Shown: piece by piece, positions 10,907 to 22,098 of the stretch
How the letters are laid out: the number at the start of each line of letters is the position of its first letter
Numbering within the stretch: position 1 is the stretch's first letter
Assembly (NCBI GenBank): GCA_030248225.1
Contig: JASANE010019340.1
Coordinates: forward strand, 1 to 64,000
Direction: 5' to 3'
Length of the DNA stretch: 64,000 bases
Origin: Trileptium ribeirensis
Lineage: Eukaryota > Nematoda > Enoplea > Enoplida > Thoracostomopsidae
Position numbers and translations under genes: made by a program
Notes under the pieces: model-generated
The model's input: only the letters and a program-made list of their open reading frames with translations
What the model was told of the DNA's origin: nothing
Database searches by the model: none

Positions 10907-12789
10907 CTCGAATCTTTAGGAGCGATTAAGTCTAAAAACGACAATATGGACGTATAAGGGAATGTACATTACTATGACAGAGTGTCGTACACTTCTACCA
11001 AAAATTATTCTTCATAGACTCTTGCTACCATTAAGCAGAAATGGGAGTGCTTTTTAGACTTAAACGTTGTCGCTGAATCATCTTGCAAAAGCGGCCGCCT
11101 ACCTGCGGTTCGAGTTGCAAATTTCACTGCGCCATTCAGCGCTGTGGGAATTGCTGACAAATAAAGCAGTTGAATGTAGCTATTAAAACAATACGATTTC
11201 GCGTTTTATAAGATATGTCGCATATTTCCGTGGTAACGAAAAGATGAGTTCGAATCACATAGTTATCTATGCTATCATGTTACGTACTATATATATAGGA
11301 CATTGTTGAATCGAAATCACCTACATGAAATACTGATTTGTTTCTGACGTTTCAGTTGTAGATACGGAATGTTCCCATCCCTCACACAAACGTTAGCCGC
11401 CCTAGAGGAATGTAGTGAACTATTTATTATATGCCAAATTAGGGTCTCTGAAATAAAATTGGATAATCAATTTAATCAGCCATAGCAGATCTCGCGTTGT
11501 TAGACTCAGTAAATTACCGTTGAGCAATATACAGCATTTCCCAAAATCGTTAATCTGTTGTGTTGCTGGCAGATCGGTAAGTTAATCGCGTTATAGTCAT
11601 AGCCTCGCAAAATCGCTGCCCATTTTGAAGTTTTCATTTTTCGTTTTGGCTCTGTTGCTATTCTGAACATAACAAGCGTTAGAAACAGATTAAAAATTTC
11701 AACTCCTAATATGCCCCATCCGCGCAACCATCAATAAACAATACGACATGTATTGATCCACCTGATTAGTAACAAGACATGTTACTGCAGACTTTATTCA
11801 AGGAAGAATTAGCATAAATTGAACTGCTAAATTCGACGCAATAAATGCTCTGAAAATAGCTCCTTCAGCAAGTTAAAACAACTAAATCTCATTATAAGGA
11901 GTATATGTCGTTGATTTTCATCAATATAACTACTTAATGTAGTTAGCTGCTGTGACACATTTCTTTTAAAGAAAAAACAAGGCTAGATTTGTACCAAAAC
12001 CCAATAAAGGAAACTTGCATTCCGATCCGACAGCCGAGCTTGTTGACAGTATATTTTTGATGCATCCAAAGATCGTAATAAAACTGTCATTTTCGACGGC
12101 ATGATTGACAAAATCAATATTTAGCCAAAAGAGGGGCCAGCTGCACCCAATTTTATAGCCTAACCTTTATTATGATTAATGCGGCCAAAGTCCCTGTGTT
12201 CTAGAGGTGAGGATGGGCAAAATTTTTCGATCCAGCTAGCTCCCGACTAAAATTTCTACACTAAAGTAGTCAACTTCCCAGAGTGCTTGAAATGTTGTGG
12301 TCGACTGGTAACACACATAACAGAGTTGAGCGTTGACTTAAGATTGTTTATTTTAGATTCTTAACCAACAATGCGATGTTTAGTGTGGATAGCCATCGCG
12401 CCGATTTAACACAAGAAATATAAAAATATAAAAAAGAAACATGAAAATATTGAATGAAACCAAATGTTATCGGACTACTAACAAAATTAGCATGTCAGCA
12501 AAACAAAAAATGCAAAATATTTTAAGGAACAGGCCACTTGGTCCCCTGCCCTTACATGCGGCCTGCCCCAATATCTCCATTACATTAGCTTCAATTTGAA
12601 TCAACTGTTGTGCCTATAATCTGGCTCGCTGGGCTCTACGGCAAGGCTATTGTTTTATCTTATCGCATTTTGTTTGACATTTTATCGATTATCGTATTTT
12701 AAGTCAAGAGCGTCCACGAAAAATATGCACCATGTCATTAGCTCGTAACGTACCACCTACATCGTCCCGGTTGATACGCAGACACTACT
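10907..12789. other. Intergenic, nothing recognised
   Basis: No gene seen. The minus-strand frame at 11506-11727 has no recognised domain. A patch at about 12205-12245 (GAGGTGAGGATGGGCAAA) resembles ends of some hAT elements but has no partner. Confidence 0.35.
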
Positions 12790-13020
12790 TACAAGAAATT
12801 TTCCGAAATGTGTCCCGATTGCTGTCGTATCGCACCTTGTTCGGACGCTCTCAGCCCAACCTGGTCGATGGCGCGTTACAGCCATCCTCTGGGGTGCACT
12901 TGGGGCCGTAGGCCTGGACACTTTCGCCTGCCCGATACTGGGCAAGTCTTGCTTCACCTGCAGCGTACTGTAGCGGTAGGTAGTTCCACCTTCTTTCGGT
13001 TTTCGTCGGTCTCTGCGTTA
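12790..13020. other. Short GC-rich segment of unknown origin
   Basis: About 230 bases clearly richer in G+C than the flanks and open in two opposing frames (12757-12957 minus, 12808-13113 plus). No protein family recognised. Probably a fragment of a mobile element, next to the TIR element that starts at 13032. Confidence 0.35.
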
Positions 13021-13031
13021 TGCATGAGCAA

Positions 13032-13497
13032 ACTTAAGGTGAACCTGCCAGCCATCCTATTCTGTCATTACCGATATCGAATCGCAAAACCTTGTTACAG
13101 AAAACAGGCTTAATTTCATGCGGTTTTTCGCTAACCGAAAATTGGCAAAATCAAATTCAAGCGATATAAATTAGACCTTGTGTTCGAACAAAATTTTGGC
13201 GATTTCAGTTTGAAGAAATTCTGTTCCCTAATGTATTATCATTTAAACTTGGTTTATACAGTGTTCGCGAACAAATTTAATTGAAAAGTGACGTCACAAA
13301 CAAATCGACAAATTTTTGTTTTATAAACATTGGGTAATTTTACTTCATTTTTCTCGAACACAAAATGGTTAGATTTCAATCGCGAGCGCTGTGTTCGCAA
13401 ATAGTTTTACACCGAATTTCAATTGACCAAAAAGCGTCCCGTAACAAATTTTATCCAAAAATACAAAAATAGGATGGTTGGCAGGGTCACCTTAAGT
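13032..13497. mobile_element. CTTAAG-ended TIR element, copy A
   Basis: Begins ACTTAAGGTGAACCTGCCAG and ends with the inverted complement, the pair matching over about 28 bases with two differences. A second copy in the opposite orientation lies at 40183-40672 and shares both the ends and interior blocks such as TGTGTTCGAACA and GCGAACAAATTTAA. The TTAA inside each end could be a duplicated TTAA target, as used by piggyBac-type elements, or simply part of the repeat. The interior has no coding frame. Confidence 0.8.
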
Positions 13498-13604
13498 TTA
13501 CTTGCGCACTATTCCGAATCGCACTTGGAACTGTGAAACGAATCATTCTGCATTTTACGTTATTTTTCAAGTAGTTAACACATATTTTATATATATCTCA
13601 AACA

Positions 13605-14682
13605 TGTTGTTACGGCGCGGGCTGTCCGACCTCTGCGTGCAGGGAGTGGGTTCCAGTGCAGAAGTTATTGCCGACCACAGACCCTGGCGTCCGGCAGGAC
13701 CCCGAAATGACAGCTTACGTGTCGTAGTGGATGATGTAGGCCCCAGGCATGACTTGCCGTTCGGCAGAAATAGTTCGTCCTCGTACGCCTCAATCACGTC
13801 CCAACCGTGAACAGCGGACCTATTATTCCACCGGGATATTACCAGCTGCTGACAGTTCCCTTCTTGATCGCAGGGCCGATAGTTGGAAGGAGTTTCAAAC
13901 ATATCGACGGCCCGGCTCTGCTGTCCCTGCACGATCGCCGCGCACTCAAAGCCATCCATAACACCAGGCTAAACCCGAGGTGGGACTACCCGACACGTCA
14001 ACGTGCCAATGCGCAACCAGACAATACGGGAGCAGGAGACTAGGCGGGAACACCTAGTAAGACCCAAAATGGCTAGCCTCCACATCCTGGGTTATGGAGA
14101 CGCATCGCTGGGGATTCCGTCGCGTAGCACTAGGGGAGCATGGCAGTTAGCTGTTGCGTATTCGTGAATAACCTAGCTGGTACTGGGGTAGCCGTTCTTG
14201 ATCTCACATGCTAGCATCTTGCGACTTCTCACTAGGTTCGTAGCGTTGGACTGCGACGTTATCTCGCGACCTCAAATGCCGTACTCCGGATCAATCGCGC
14301 TTCCAGCCTTCCGATCACGAGAGCTCGAGGTATCGTGGCAACCGATGTACCTAGATGGAAACTACCGCGAAGTCTATCGGACAACAGACGCCGACCTCAG
14401 AAATCAGTCACGGTCTGCAACATCGTCCCCTGTTTTCATGGCAACAAACTTAGCGTCAACCAGGTTTCATACTTCAGGTGCCGCCAGTCTAGGTCAAAGT
14501 CGGACACTGGGCGCGACACATGCATTGCATAATTGGACGCGCTAATTGCCGGACCGGACAGTGCGTATCGAGGCGCCCAGGATGTTTTAAACATCGCCCG
14601 GTTCGAAGCGTTGGCATCCGGTCGGCAACTTTCACCTCTAACTGCGTTGTATAAAATAGATAGCTTGATCATAACAGTTACA
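13605..14682. mobile_element. GC-rich island, candidate solo LTR
   Basis: About 1.08 kb of GC-rich sequence embedded in AT-rich DNA. It begins TGTTGTTACGGCGC and ends CAGTTACA, fitting the TG...CA termini of LTR retrotransposons. A TATAAAATA lies near 14650. The flanking four bases are AACA and TACA, so a target duplication is imperfect at best; ACATGTT also occurs on both sides (13602-13608 and 14684-14690). Open frames on both strands (13567-13959 minus, 13502-13810, 13807-14043 and 14198-14545 plus) show no recognised protein. It could equally be an internal fragment of some element. Confidence 0.35.
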
Positions 14683-14690
14683 TACATGTT

Positions 14691-15615
14691 TAGCGGTCTG
14701 AATTAAGGCATAACACAGTTAACACTGATAAAAAAATATTTGCGAATTACCGGGCAATGCAGCTCTGCGGCTTGTAACAGTGACAAAATTTTTTAGTTGT
14801 AGTAGTGAGGCTGTTATATGTTTTATCCATATTTAAGGTGCGTTCATGCGTATAGATTTTCAGGTCAATATTTTATCTGAAAATTTGAACTCAGGATTTT
14901 GTTAAAATTTTTAAGTATAGGACAATCTCATCAAAATTTGGCTGTAATTTATAAAATTAAAAACATCTGCAAAATTGCGGTGTCTCAAAATATTAATTCA
15001 CGAAAAAAGAAAGTATCTTTGTTGGAACAATGGATAAGCAGGTAGTTCGATTCGTAAAGTGAATTTGGGCTATGCTTAAAATGCTAGATGATCGAGGGCG
15101 GCAGCTTATTGAGTAGTTGTATAGAAATTAGTGTATTCTCTTATACAGTTGAGAATGTTTTACTACAACTCTTGGATGATTTAATATGTTTACGAAACCT
15201 ATCGAATTAGACATAAAGCTTTTCACTTTAAACAATATTTAGAGGAATATATTATTGTCAAAAATTTAAAGTTCCAGCCACTAGGGTACCGTCAACAACT
15301 CGAAATAGTCTTTGCTGAAAAAATGTGATCAAACTGGACATCTGCGACTTGTATAGACGTCATGACTACAGATATTCAAAGCGACGTCAAAACACCAATT
15401 CCTACGCACTGTACTTAAAAACGATACAAGCCGGTTTTAGGTGCGAGTACCTCCAACGGCAGTTACATAACATTGCCTGATCAACATGTAACATTTTACT
15501 ATCAACTTAAACATATTTAAAACACTTAACTTTGATAAGTTTAATGATTTGGGTCTTGATGGCGTGGATGCTAAACAGTACACTTTGATTTGCCTTTAAT
15601 GTCATACAGCCTGAA
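14691..15615. other. Intergenic, nothing recognised
   Basis: AT-rich; no gene or repeat family recognised. Confidence 0.4.
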
Positions 15616-15713
15616 TATGGCGTTCACTTTCAATTGGTTAGCGGGTACAGTGTAACGTGAACACTAATACTTAACTTTCAAACAGCTGGTACATTATAAT
15701 GTTAACACCACAC
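15616..15713. mobile_element. Remnant of the GGCGTTCACG TIR family
   Basis: Starts GGCGTTCAC and ends TACATTATAATGTTAACACC, a diverged form of the inverted end found at 938-1395, with another GTAACGTGAAC word between. Too short and diverged to be a full element. Confidence 0.45.
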
Positions 15714-18513
15714 TACGTGACTCAGGCATTGTGATATTTCGCAAAAAACAGTACTACCGATGTCAGTAAACACAGAAATTGTACAGTAGTAGGCAGGAAA
15801 CTGAGTGAGTATCTATATATATTGTGTCGCGGGGCGTCAGCACAGTGCATTCGGCAGTTGGCAAAGGTGGTCCCTTAGTTCAGAACAGCAAAAAACTGTT
15901 CATCTTACAAATGCCAGAACAAATTAACATTCACGGAGGGTATATTCGCCTAGCAATAATTTCTTGGACATGTCCGTGGAACTGTCAAACGCTGAAGTAA
16001 TTTATTTTTGATATATAGTGCGTAATCTCTCCGAACAATATCATGATTCATTTCCGTGCAACTGACGCATTGCTGAACGCAAGTGATTTTTCATGCGCAA
16101 CCAGTCAGTTCTCCGATGACCATTTCTAAACCGATAAACTTGTATTAAAAATTATACGGATAATTGCACTATTATAAAAAACAAACATTTATACAAATTA
16201 CAGTTTGATAACTATATTAGACGAAAATAATCTCACATGTTAACGAGTATCCGATTAATAATTACATCACACCTGCCAATAGGTTATACTGCAGCTGTCC
16301 ATCAAGTACATCTCGCGGGATATTATAACACAAATTTATAAACGCAACCCAGTTCTTGCCACACATGATAGGTATATATATGCATCTTGTAAATCGACCA
16401 ATTACCAAATCGTACTGACAAAGTTGTTAATATTTGATGATGAAACTACATCTGTACATTATCAGACAAATTAAAGAGAATTTAGAATGTAAAGGCTCTG
16501 AACGCTAAAACTACCGAAATATGTCTCTATCTCTTTTAGAACTATCGGCAGAACTAGTTTGTCGTGCATGAGGAACGTTTCGGCGATGCGTATCCAAATA
16601 ATGCTAATCTCTTACCTAGCGCTACTTATTTATTCTTATTGCAAGCGATGTCTGGTTCCAGTTTTCGGAACTGGTCTGGAATGTCAATAGCGGTAGGGCG
16701 TTGAAACTAGAGTTTGTAAACTAATTTTGGAATTGCCAAATATTTTCATACTAGTATTCACGCTCGGTTTACTATACACAAGTCATATTTCGAATTCGTT
16801 GCCTACTCAGCCAGATGAAAAGTAATATTTAATACAGGAAGTTAAAATGCACAACGTGCATCGTATGACTCGTATACTGGTAGTTAATGCTAATAATATA
16901 TTGACCGTAATATCTCAGAAGCAATATGGTAAGCATGCAACATTTCAATTAAAGAATCACCGTTGGAAGCAGCAAGGCTAAGCCAAAATAAACAGCATTG
17001 TATCACGCTGATCTCAAATAAAATATCCGTATTAGTAATTCTTTGATAAATTTTACAGTGTGTCAGCCAAACTGGTACCACGGAAAATCAATTTGTGAAT
17101 AGTAATTATAGATGCTAGTTAAGGAAGTGGGCCTTTATTATTATGAATTAATAATTTGGTGAAAAATAAGCTGAAAATAAACCAATCGTATTCATTATCC
17201 AGACAGTATTGGTGGTTACTCCTAAGTGTGAGACCACATTAAAGTAATACTTCCCGTCCCTGAGTTCCCGTATTCCCTTTCACCTTTCCCGCGCACCCAA
17301 AGAACGACAGAAAATATTAGCCCTTATGACAAAATTATAGCAAATTATGAGCAATTCGATATATTTTTTAACCCGAAACCATCCACCTCTACAAATATGT
17401 ATAATTTTTACGACCCAGGTAACCGTGTCAAAGTCATACGTTATATCGTTAAAAATAGAACAGCTTCGAGCGGGAGGTGGTTCAATCTCCCGACTTAGGC
17501 TTTGGCTTAGTGTATGTCTCATAAAGACGTAAGCTTAGGCTAAGGCTTAGTATATCGAAAACGGCATTGCATGCCTTTGACCCCTCAAGGTTGCCTTGAT
17601 CATTTTATTATGTTTAAATTTGTGTATGAAATTTAATGTATTAGTAATTATATAAACATATAATTAATATTAAAGAGTTTAGGTAATTAATTTAACTTAT
17701 TTATTCAATAATTCAATATATATTTTGAGGCAGAACAGATTTACTAAACAATTATTCTAAAGTATAATAGCATATCGAAATAAGTTTAGGCGTTCATGAC
17801 AAATTATCGATATAATGGAACAAACGGAAAAAATGGTGAACACACAATCACAAGAACAACTATAAACAAGTTTGTTTGCTAAGCGCTGACCAGTAACCGA
17901 AAGGTCAGCGTACCGAATTTTGCATACCTTCTCATATCATATGGTAATTTTATAGGGCAAACAAACAAAATGGTTTCAAACATTCACACTCCCATTTTAG
18001 TTAATAAAGTATATGTTATGTAACGTAAAAGTGCAGAAATGTGCGTTATTTATTCAAAAATTGACTTAAAATGTGCACAAATAATCGTAGATAAGAGAAA
18101 AAGACTTCTCATGATTAAATAAGTCAAAATTCAACTCTGCAATTCATTGAAATATATCAACATTGGTGCGATTCTGCTTAATGTCTTAATATATAAGTAT
18201 TGCTTGTGGATAAAGTAGCTAGCCATCTTAACTTAAGTGCTTATCTGTGGAACCTAAGCATTAATACTTTGTATTTATACCAAATACCTCACTCACCTCA
18301 GCACAGCGGGTTTAACCTTCAGTCCCAATTAACTCAAGTATAGATGTTTTAGTGCCTTTATTTTAGAATATGTAAAAGTGTGGCAAACCAAAACCGCTTC
18401 GAAGTTTTATCTATAACAACTTAAAAGAACTCTGAAAATGTGAAAACCGGTCGGACTATAAACTAATTTGCATACAGTCTTAGTTTGCCAATATAAGTAA
18501 GACTGTTTAGGGT
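15714..18513. other. Intergenic, nothing recognised
   Basis: No gene seen. A pair of related words, TTAGGCTTTGGCTTAGT and TTAGGCTAAGGCTTAGT, occurs near 17503 and 17535. The opposing frames at 17280-17522 and 17347-17532 overlap and are not convincing. Confidence 0.35.
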
Positions 18514-18668
18514 TTGGGTTCTCAGTGGTATTTTTATACGTTTGTAGTCAGCCATATTACTGGGACAATCATCATGTTTGTCATACCTCATAATGTTTCA
18601 TTCTTAATAAATCTCATGTTGCTTTTTTATGTGTCCGCCAAACGAAGTAAGACCAACGGGTCTTACAT
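18514..18668 (+). repeat. Probable 3' end of an LTR
   Basis: Ends ...GGTCTTACAT directly before the primer-binding-site-like sequence and carries AATAAA about 60 bases earlier, as expected for the R/U5 part of an LTR. The 5' boundary is unknown; the listed start is arbitrary. Confidence 0.4.
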
Positions 18669-18686
18669 TGGTGAACCCGACGCGAT
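18669..18686 (+). other. Primer-binding-site-like sequence
   Basis: TGGTGAACCCGACGCGAT follows the LTR-like end. It starts TGG, complementary to a tRNA CCA end, and resembles the TGGTGA-CCCGACGTGAT sites found after LTRs in many invertebrate retrotransposons. The tRNA is not identified. Confidence 0.6.
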
Positions 18687-19600
18687 GGTTAACTGCTCGA
18701 AGCGAACAAAGCAATTGCAACAAAGACGACGGCGGTCGTTGCAGGAACAACGCCCAACGCTGTACCACGCAAATCATATTGCCGAACAACGACAGCACGA
18801 CAATCACACGATGCAATACAACAAAATAAACGAGCAAAACTTCCACAAAGCAATCGTCTGCTTTTCAATCGGTGCGCGAACAAACAAAGCAAAGTTAGCC
18901 GCTTGAGCGTTAACCATACGTTCCACGAGAACTTCCGGTTTCGCTAAGGGCATCCTGCTACTGACTATGCGCCCAACGGTGGCAAGCTGGTCAGTACAGC
19001 ACCCCATAAAGGCAAGAATCCATTCAATGTATTGGTTTCTGAAATATAGACGCAACGAGGGCAAACCAGTTTCAGGAATGACGGCGTTTATCAATCGCTC
19101 AATCGACACCGACAAAGGCGAAACAACAAAAACCATTGGCACGTACTATCAGCGGCGTTTCCGATCGTTCATACTCCTAGTGGTTATATGGTTCCATCGA
19201 TCATCGACGAAGACCACGCAAATTCAATCCGATTCCATCGACAACAGTCAATGGTTCTTCGTGTGGCAGTGGCAACAATGCTGGCGATCGCTCAATTTTG
19301 GTGCATTATAGCGGACGGTGTCAGGCACCAACCGACGTTTTCGTCTGGTTCCTATCAATCAATCAATTAACGATATGCAACGTCGTTACGCTTACTGTTG
19401 TTCATATCCATGGACGTCGAGTGAAACACAGGACCAATCACCGATTGGTACAAACTACGGAAATCCGAAATGGTCAAGATCCTGCAATGACATAACGATG
19501 ACGATCCGGTTTTCGAGCAGCCAACTAAAAAAGCCGACATCGTCGTGAAATTGAAATCCCGAAAGCTGCTAATACTATCGCATAGTTAATCGCAAACGAT

Positions 19601-20022
19601 CAGAAGTCAACAACAAGCAACAAATTGCTTACGTTTGATGTCAATTCGATCAAACTACCCTATTTCTTCAATAAGAATGCTGCCGTCTGGTTCGAGCAAA
19701 TCGAGGCAATGTTGGGCTATGCGTCTGAATTAGTCATGCTCAAAAGCTGCCTTCGCGCTGTGCCGACTCACATTATTCTCGAAAGTGGTTTCAATGTCAG
19801 CGACATGTACGATCAAATCAAGCGCAACTTCGTTGATTTCCTCGCAGTAAGCGAGAGCGCAAGCTGCGATAAGTTCTGGTCGAACAGCAGCTTGGCAATC
19901 ACAAACCATCCGTTGTATTACGGCACTTAGAACAACTTGCAACCAAGGACGATAGCTGGTACGACCACGAAACACGGAGATGCTCCATAATCCGTGCGGA
20001 TGTCCTCGTTTCGCATTCTTAG
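19601..20022 (+). pseudogene. Broken Ty3/Gypsy-like gag
   Basis: From about 19625 the plus frame encodes a segment with IKLPYFFNKNAAVWFEQIEA, matching the conserved 'lppFw..np..WF.q.Ea.F' opening of Gypsy-family capsid proteins. The frame continues through a Y-D-Q-I-K block. A frame change near 19880 moves the next homologous block (LRHLEQLA) to another frame, which stops at 20020-20022. In the family this protein forms the particle that packages the element RNA. No in-frame start is clear (a TAG lies upstream) and the nucleocapsid zinc knuckle was not found. The copy is inactive as it stands. Confidence 0.7.
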
Positions 20023-20400
20023 CTGACAATCGATAAATCGGCCGATACCGCCAACTGCATGCTGGGTCAATCCAAGAACAACGGCCCCAGCTGCAGTACA
20101 ATCAGAAACAATTACGATTCGAAATATTCTAAAAGCGTATCCACAAATTTTGCTCAATGATCTAAGCCATGCATCGACGCAAAAGGCCAATGCAACGACA
20201 CCGACACTAATGCAATCGCCAATGTCGTAGCAATAGCAACAGCCGTATTTGTCGATCATATTCCCGCCCAGGACTGAGAAGCTGGAACAGATCAATCTGT
20301 TATTACCGCCCAAGTTTGGGCGACGACGCTATAAGGTGCCACAGACTATGCCAATGACTTAATCACAACAATTCGGGGAACGATAAAACTTTATTGACCG

Positions 20401-20460
20401 CGCGGCACCACAGTTGTGCGCGGGTACGGGTACCCAAGGGCCGGGCTGGTTTGGAAAGTA
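20401..20460. repeat. GCGGGTACGGGTACCC-type GC-rich patch, left
   Basis: Contains GTGCGCGGGTACGGGTACCC. Related GCGGGTAC words recur at 21050-21115. Together they may mark the two ends of an old element of the hAT-like kind that carries GGGTACCC or GGGTCGGGTC subterminal runs (compare 62147-62260). Confidence 0.35.
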
Positions 20461-21034
20461 ATCGCAAAATATTTACAACAACCCCGAGTACCGAGCAATG
20501 CTGCACTTGCAAGAATAATCACCACATGGATCACTTCTGATTTGGATGATATAGCAGCAAAGCAAAATTATAACGACGATAATCAGCCACCACATGTAAA
20601 GACAAGCACTGCTGCATCAAACAGATCCATTTGCTGAATTCCGTACCACCCAACAGCCGAAAAAACCAAAGTCGGGCATTTCTACGATGGACCGAATTCG
20701 TAGAAAGCTCAGTTCATATAATTCAGGACATCATACAGTACCAGACGGCAGCAAACCGCTCGCCTTCCTTAAACTGCATGCAGCGGAATTTCCGCTGATG
20801 TCGACATTAGCCGCCCTGAATGCCGGCGAGCTTCCATTTGGGTGGTTGGTTGGGCGGTATGGAGGTGGGCTGCAAAAGCGGATCACGTCCTTGTCTTGCA
20901 GCCTGGGCAGCGAGACATCGCTGGCGTAGAATCCGCTATCAAAAAGTTTACAAGATTAGAATGGCTTTAAAAGGCAAAGCGATAAATATGTTCAGCAATT
21001 AAGGGTTCAATAACTTGACGGCCTAGGGGGCCTG
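20461..21034. other. No gene recognised
   Basis: Short frames (20416-20637, 20687-20929, 20820-21002) show no protein family. Confidence 0.35.
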
Positions 21035-21115
21035 AAAAAATGTGTTGAGCCTGCGGGTACGGGCCTAGTGCCGGTGGACATCCTTTTAATCGCGCGGGTA
21101 CCCGCGGGCTCAATA
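21035..21115. repeat. GCGGGTAC palindromic patch
   Basis: TTGAGCCTGCGGGTAC near 21045 is repeated inverted as GTACCCGCGGGCTCAA near 21099, with a 40-base loop. The same GCGGGTAC word is found at 20401-20460. Confidence 0.6.
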
Positions 21116-21435
21116 ATTTCAGCACGCGCACACCTCTGCGCGCCACCTAACGGAGCACACTCGACTCTTATGGCCGCTGATCCGATCGATACCACTTTTA
21201 TCGCCCCTTGCAGTAACAGATGTTTGCTGGCGCTATTGTTCGTTTTATGCATTTAACGTCATACAAATCAGACTGTGATAGCTTTATCGACATCGTTGCT
21301 CCTTTAACGCCAAGTGACAAAACGCGATATATCGTTACGATGACCGATCGGTGATCTCGATGACCCGAACTGTTGCACGTTAGCACATTTCGGCGTTTAC
21401 AATTGCCACCACACTCGCCAACGTATCGATATCGC
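21116..21435. other. No gene recognised
   Basis: Moderately GC-rich; opposing short frames at 21007-21252 and 21068-21256 are not convincing. Confidence 0.35.
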
Positions 21436-21460
21436 ACTAGACTGGACTGGACTGGACTGA
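21436..21460. repeat. (ACTGG)n microsatellite, LINE tail
   Basis: Five tandem 5-base units (ACTAG, ACTGG three times, ACTGA). On the minus strand this follows the stop codon of the LINE fragment by about 35 bases, which is where short microsatellite tails of some non-LTR retrotransposons sit. Confidence 0.7.
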
Positions 21461-22098
21461 GCGTTCACCTCCGCCAGATGTTTGCTCCACACTTCTAGTT
21501 CCGTTCCCCGCAGGACTTCTTGTGTCGCGCCATATTAGTTGCAGCCAGCACTTTGCCGCATTGGTTGCACTCAGCTCGCTTTGCACGATAAACCCGCGCC
21601 AGACCCCCTCCGCAGTGCTCGACGTTACCTCTGGGCCCGCCGTCTGTTTCTCCTTCGGTGCAAGCCCGCCGGTGACGGGCGATGTTGCTTTTCGAGAAAT
21701 CCCCTCCGCATCTTTCGCAGCGTCGCAGGTTCGCGTCTTGGGCTCTGCCACCTTTGCAGGCCATTTCGTGGTTGATTGCTGTGTTTTCCGATGCAAAATA
21801 GGCTCCGCATTTGTGACAGACGAACTGTTTCTTGTCCTTGTCGTCCGTGTGCATCCGATTTTGGTGTGTGCATAGGATTTTGTACCTTATAACATCTGCC
21901 GATTTTGCATCGCATAGGGTCGTTGTCAATGACCGCTACATTCCGCTGACCCACCGCTGTTGCGGGATCACTGTGATGGCCTTGGCTCCATTCCCAATTT
22001 GCGATGTGGTCCATCCGCTTTCTGACGATTGCTTTCCATGTTTTTCTATCACTGGCCAGTCGCCCCGCCTCCATCCAGTTGATTCCCGCTTCCCGTAA
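21436..22098 (-). mobile_element. 3' end of a LINE with C2HC zinc fingers
   Basis: On the minus strand, 22098 downwards encodes a block containing DRKTWKAIVRKRMDHIANWE, which resembles the C-terminal tails of LINE endonuclease/reverse-transcriptase proteins. A frame change near 21900 leads into a frame ending at 21495 that holds three evenly built fingers: C-x2-C-x12-H-x4-C, then two of C-x2-C-x11-H-x3-C (cores CHKCGAYF, CERCGGDF, CNQCGKVL). In LINEs such fingers bind nucleic acid. A TAG just upstream of 22098 and the lack of reverse transcriptase motifs show 5' truncation. A 5-base microsatellite tail follows. The clade is not assigned. The plus-strand frames over this region are shadows. 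Confidence 0.65.

Larger units (their letters stand above)
18514..20400 (+). mobile_element. Decayed Ty3/Gypsy-like LTR retrotransposon, 5' part
   Basis: Ordered signals fit the 5' end of an LTR retrotransposon: an LTR tail with AATAAA near 18606 ending CTTACA, then a primer-binding-site-like sequence, a roughly 0.9 kb untranslated leader rich in CAA and CGA codons, and a broken gag reading frame. Protease, reverse transcriptase and integrase were not found downstream; sequence after about 20030 is interrupted by stops and is not recognisable. No 3' LTR was identified. The overlapping frames at 18514-18906, 18604-18846, 18804-19142 and 18967-19311 fall in the leader on both strands and are not separate genes. 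Confidence 0.6.

Noticed and set aside
13502..14545. Opposing frames of 78-130 codons in the GC-rich island
   Set aside because: Stops are rare in GC-rich DNA, frames overlap on both strands, and none shows a recognised domain.
18514..19548. Stack of open frames on both strands, some 110-130 codons
   Set aside because: They overlap each other and lie in the untranslated leader of the Gypsy-like element; CAA- and CGA-rich sequence has few stops.
21522..22098. Plus-strand frames of 78-117 codons opposite the LINE zinc fingers
   Set aside because: Shadow of the minus-strand coding remnant, which has clear finger spacing.
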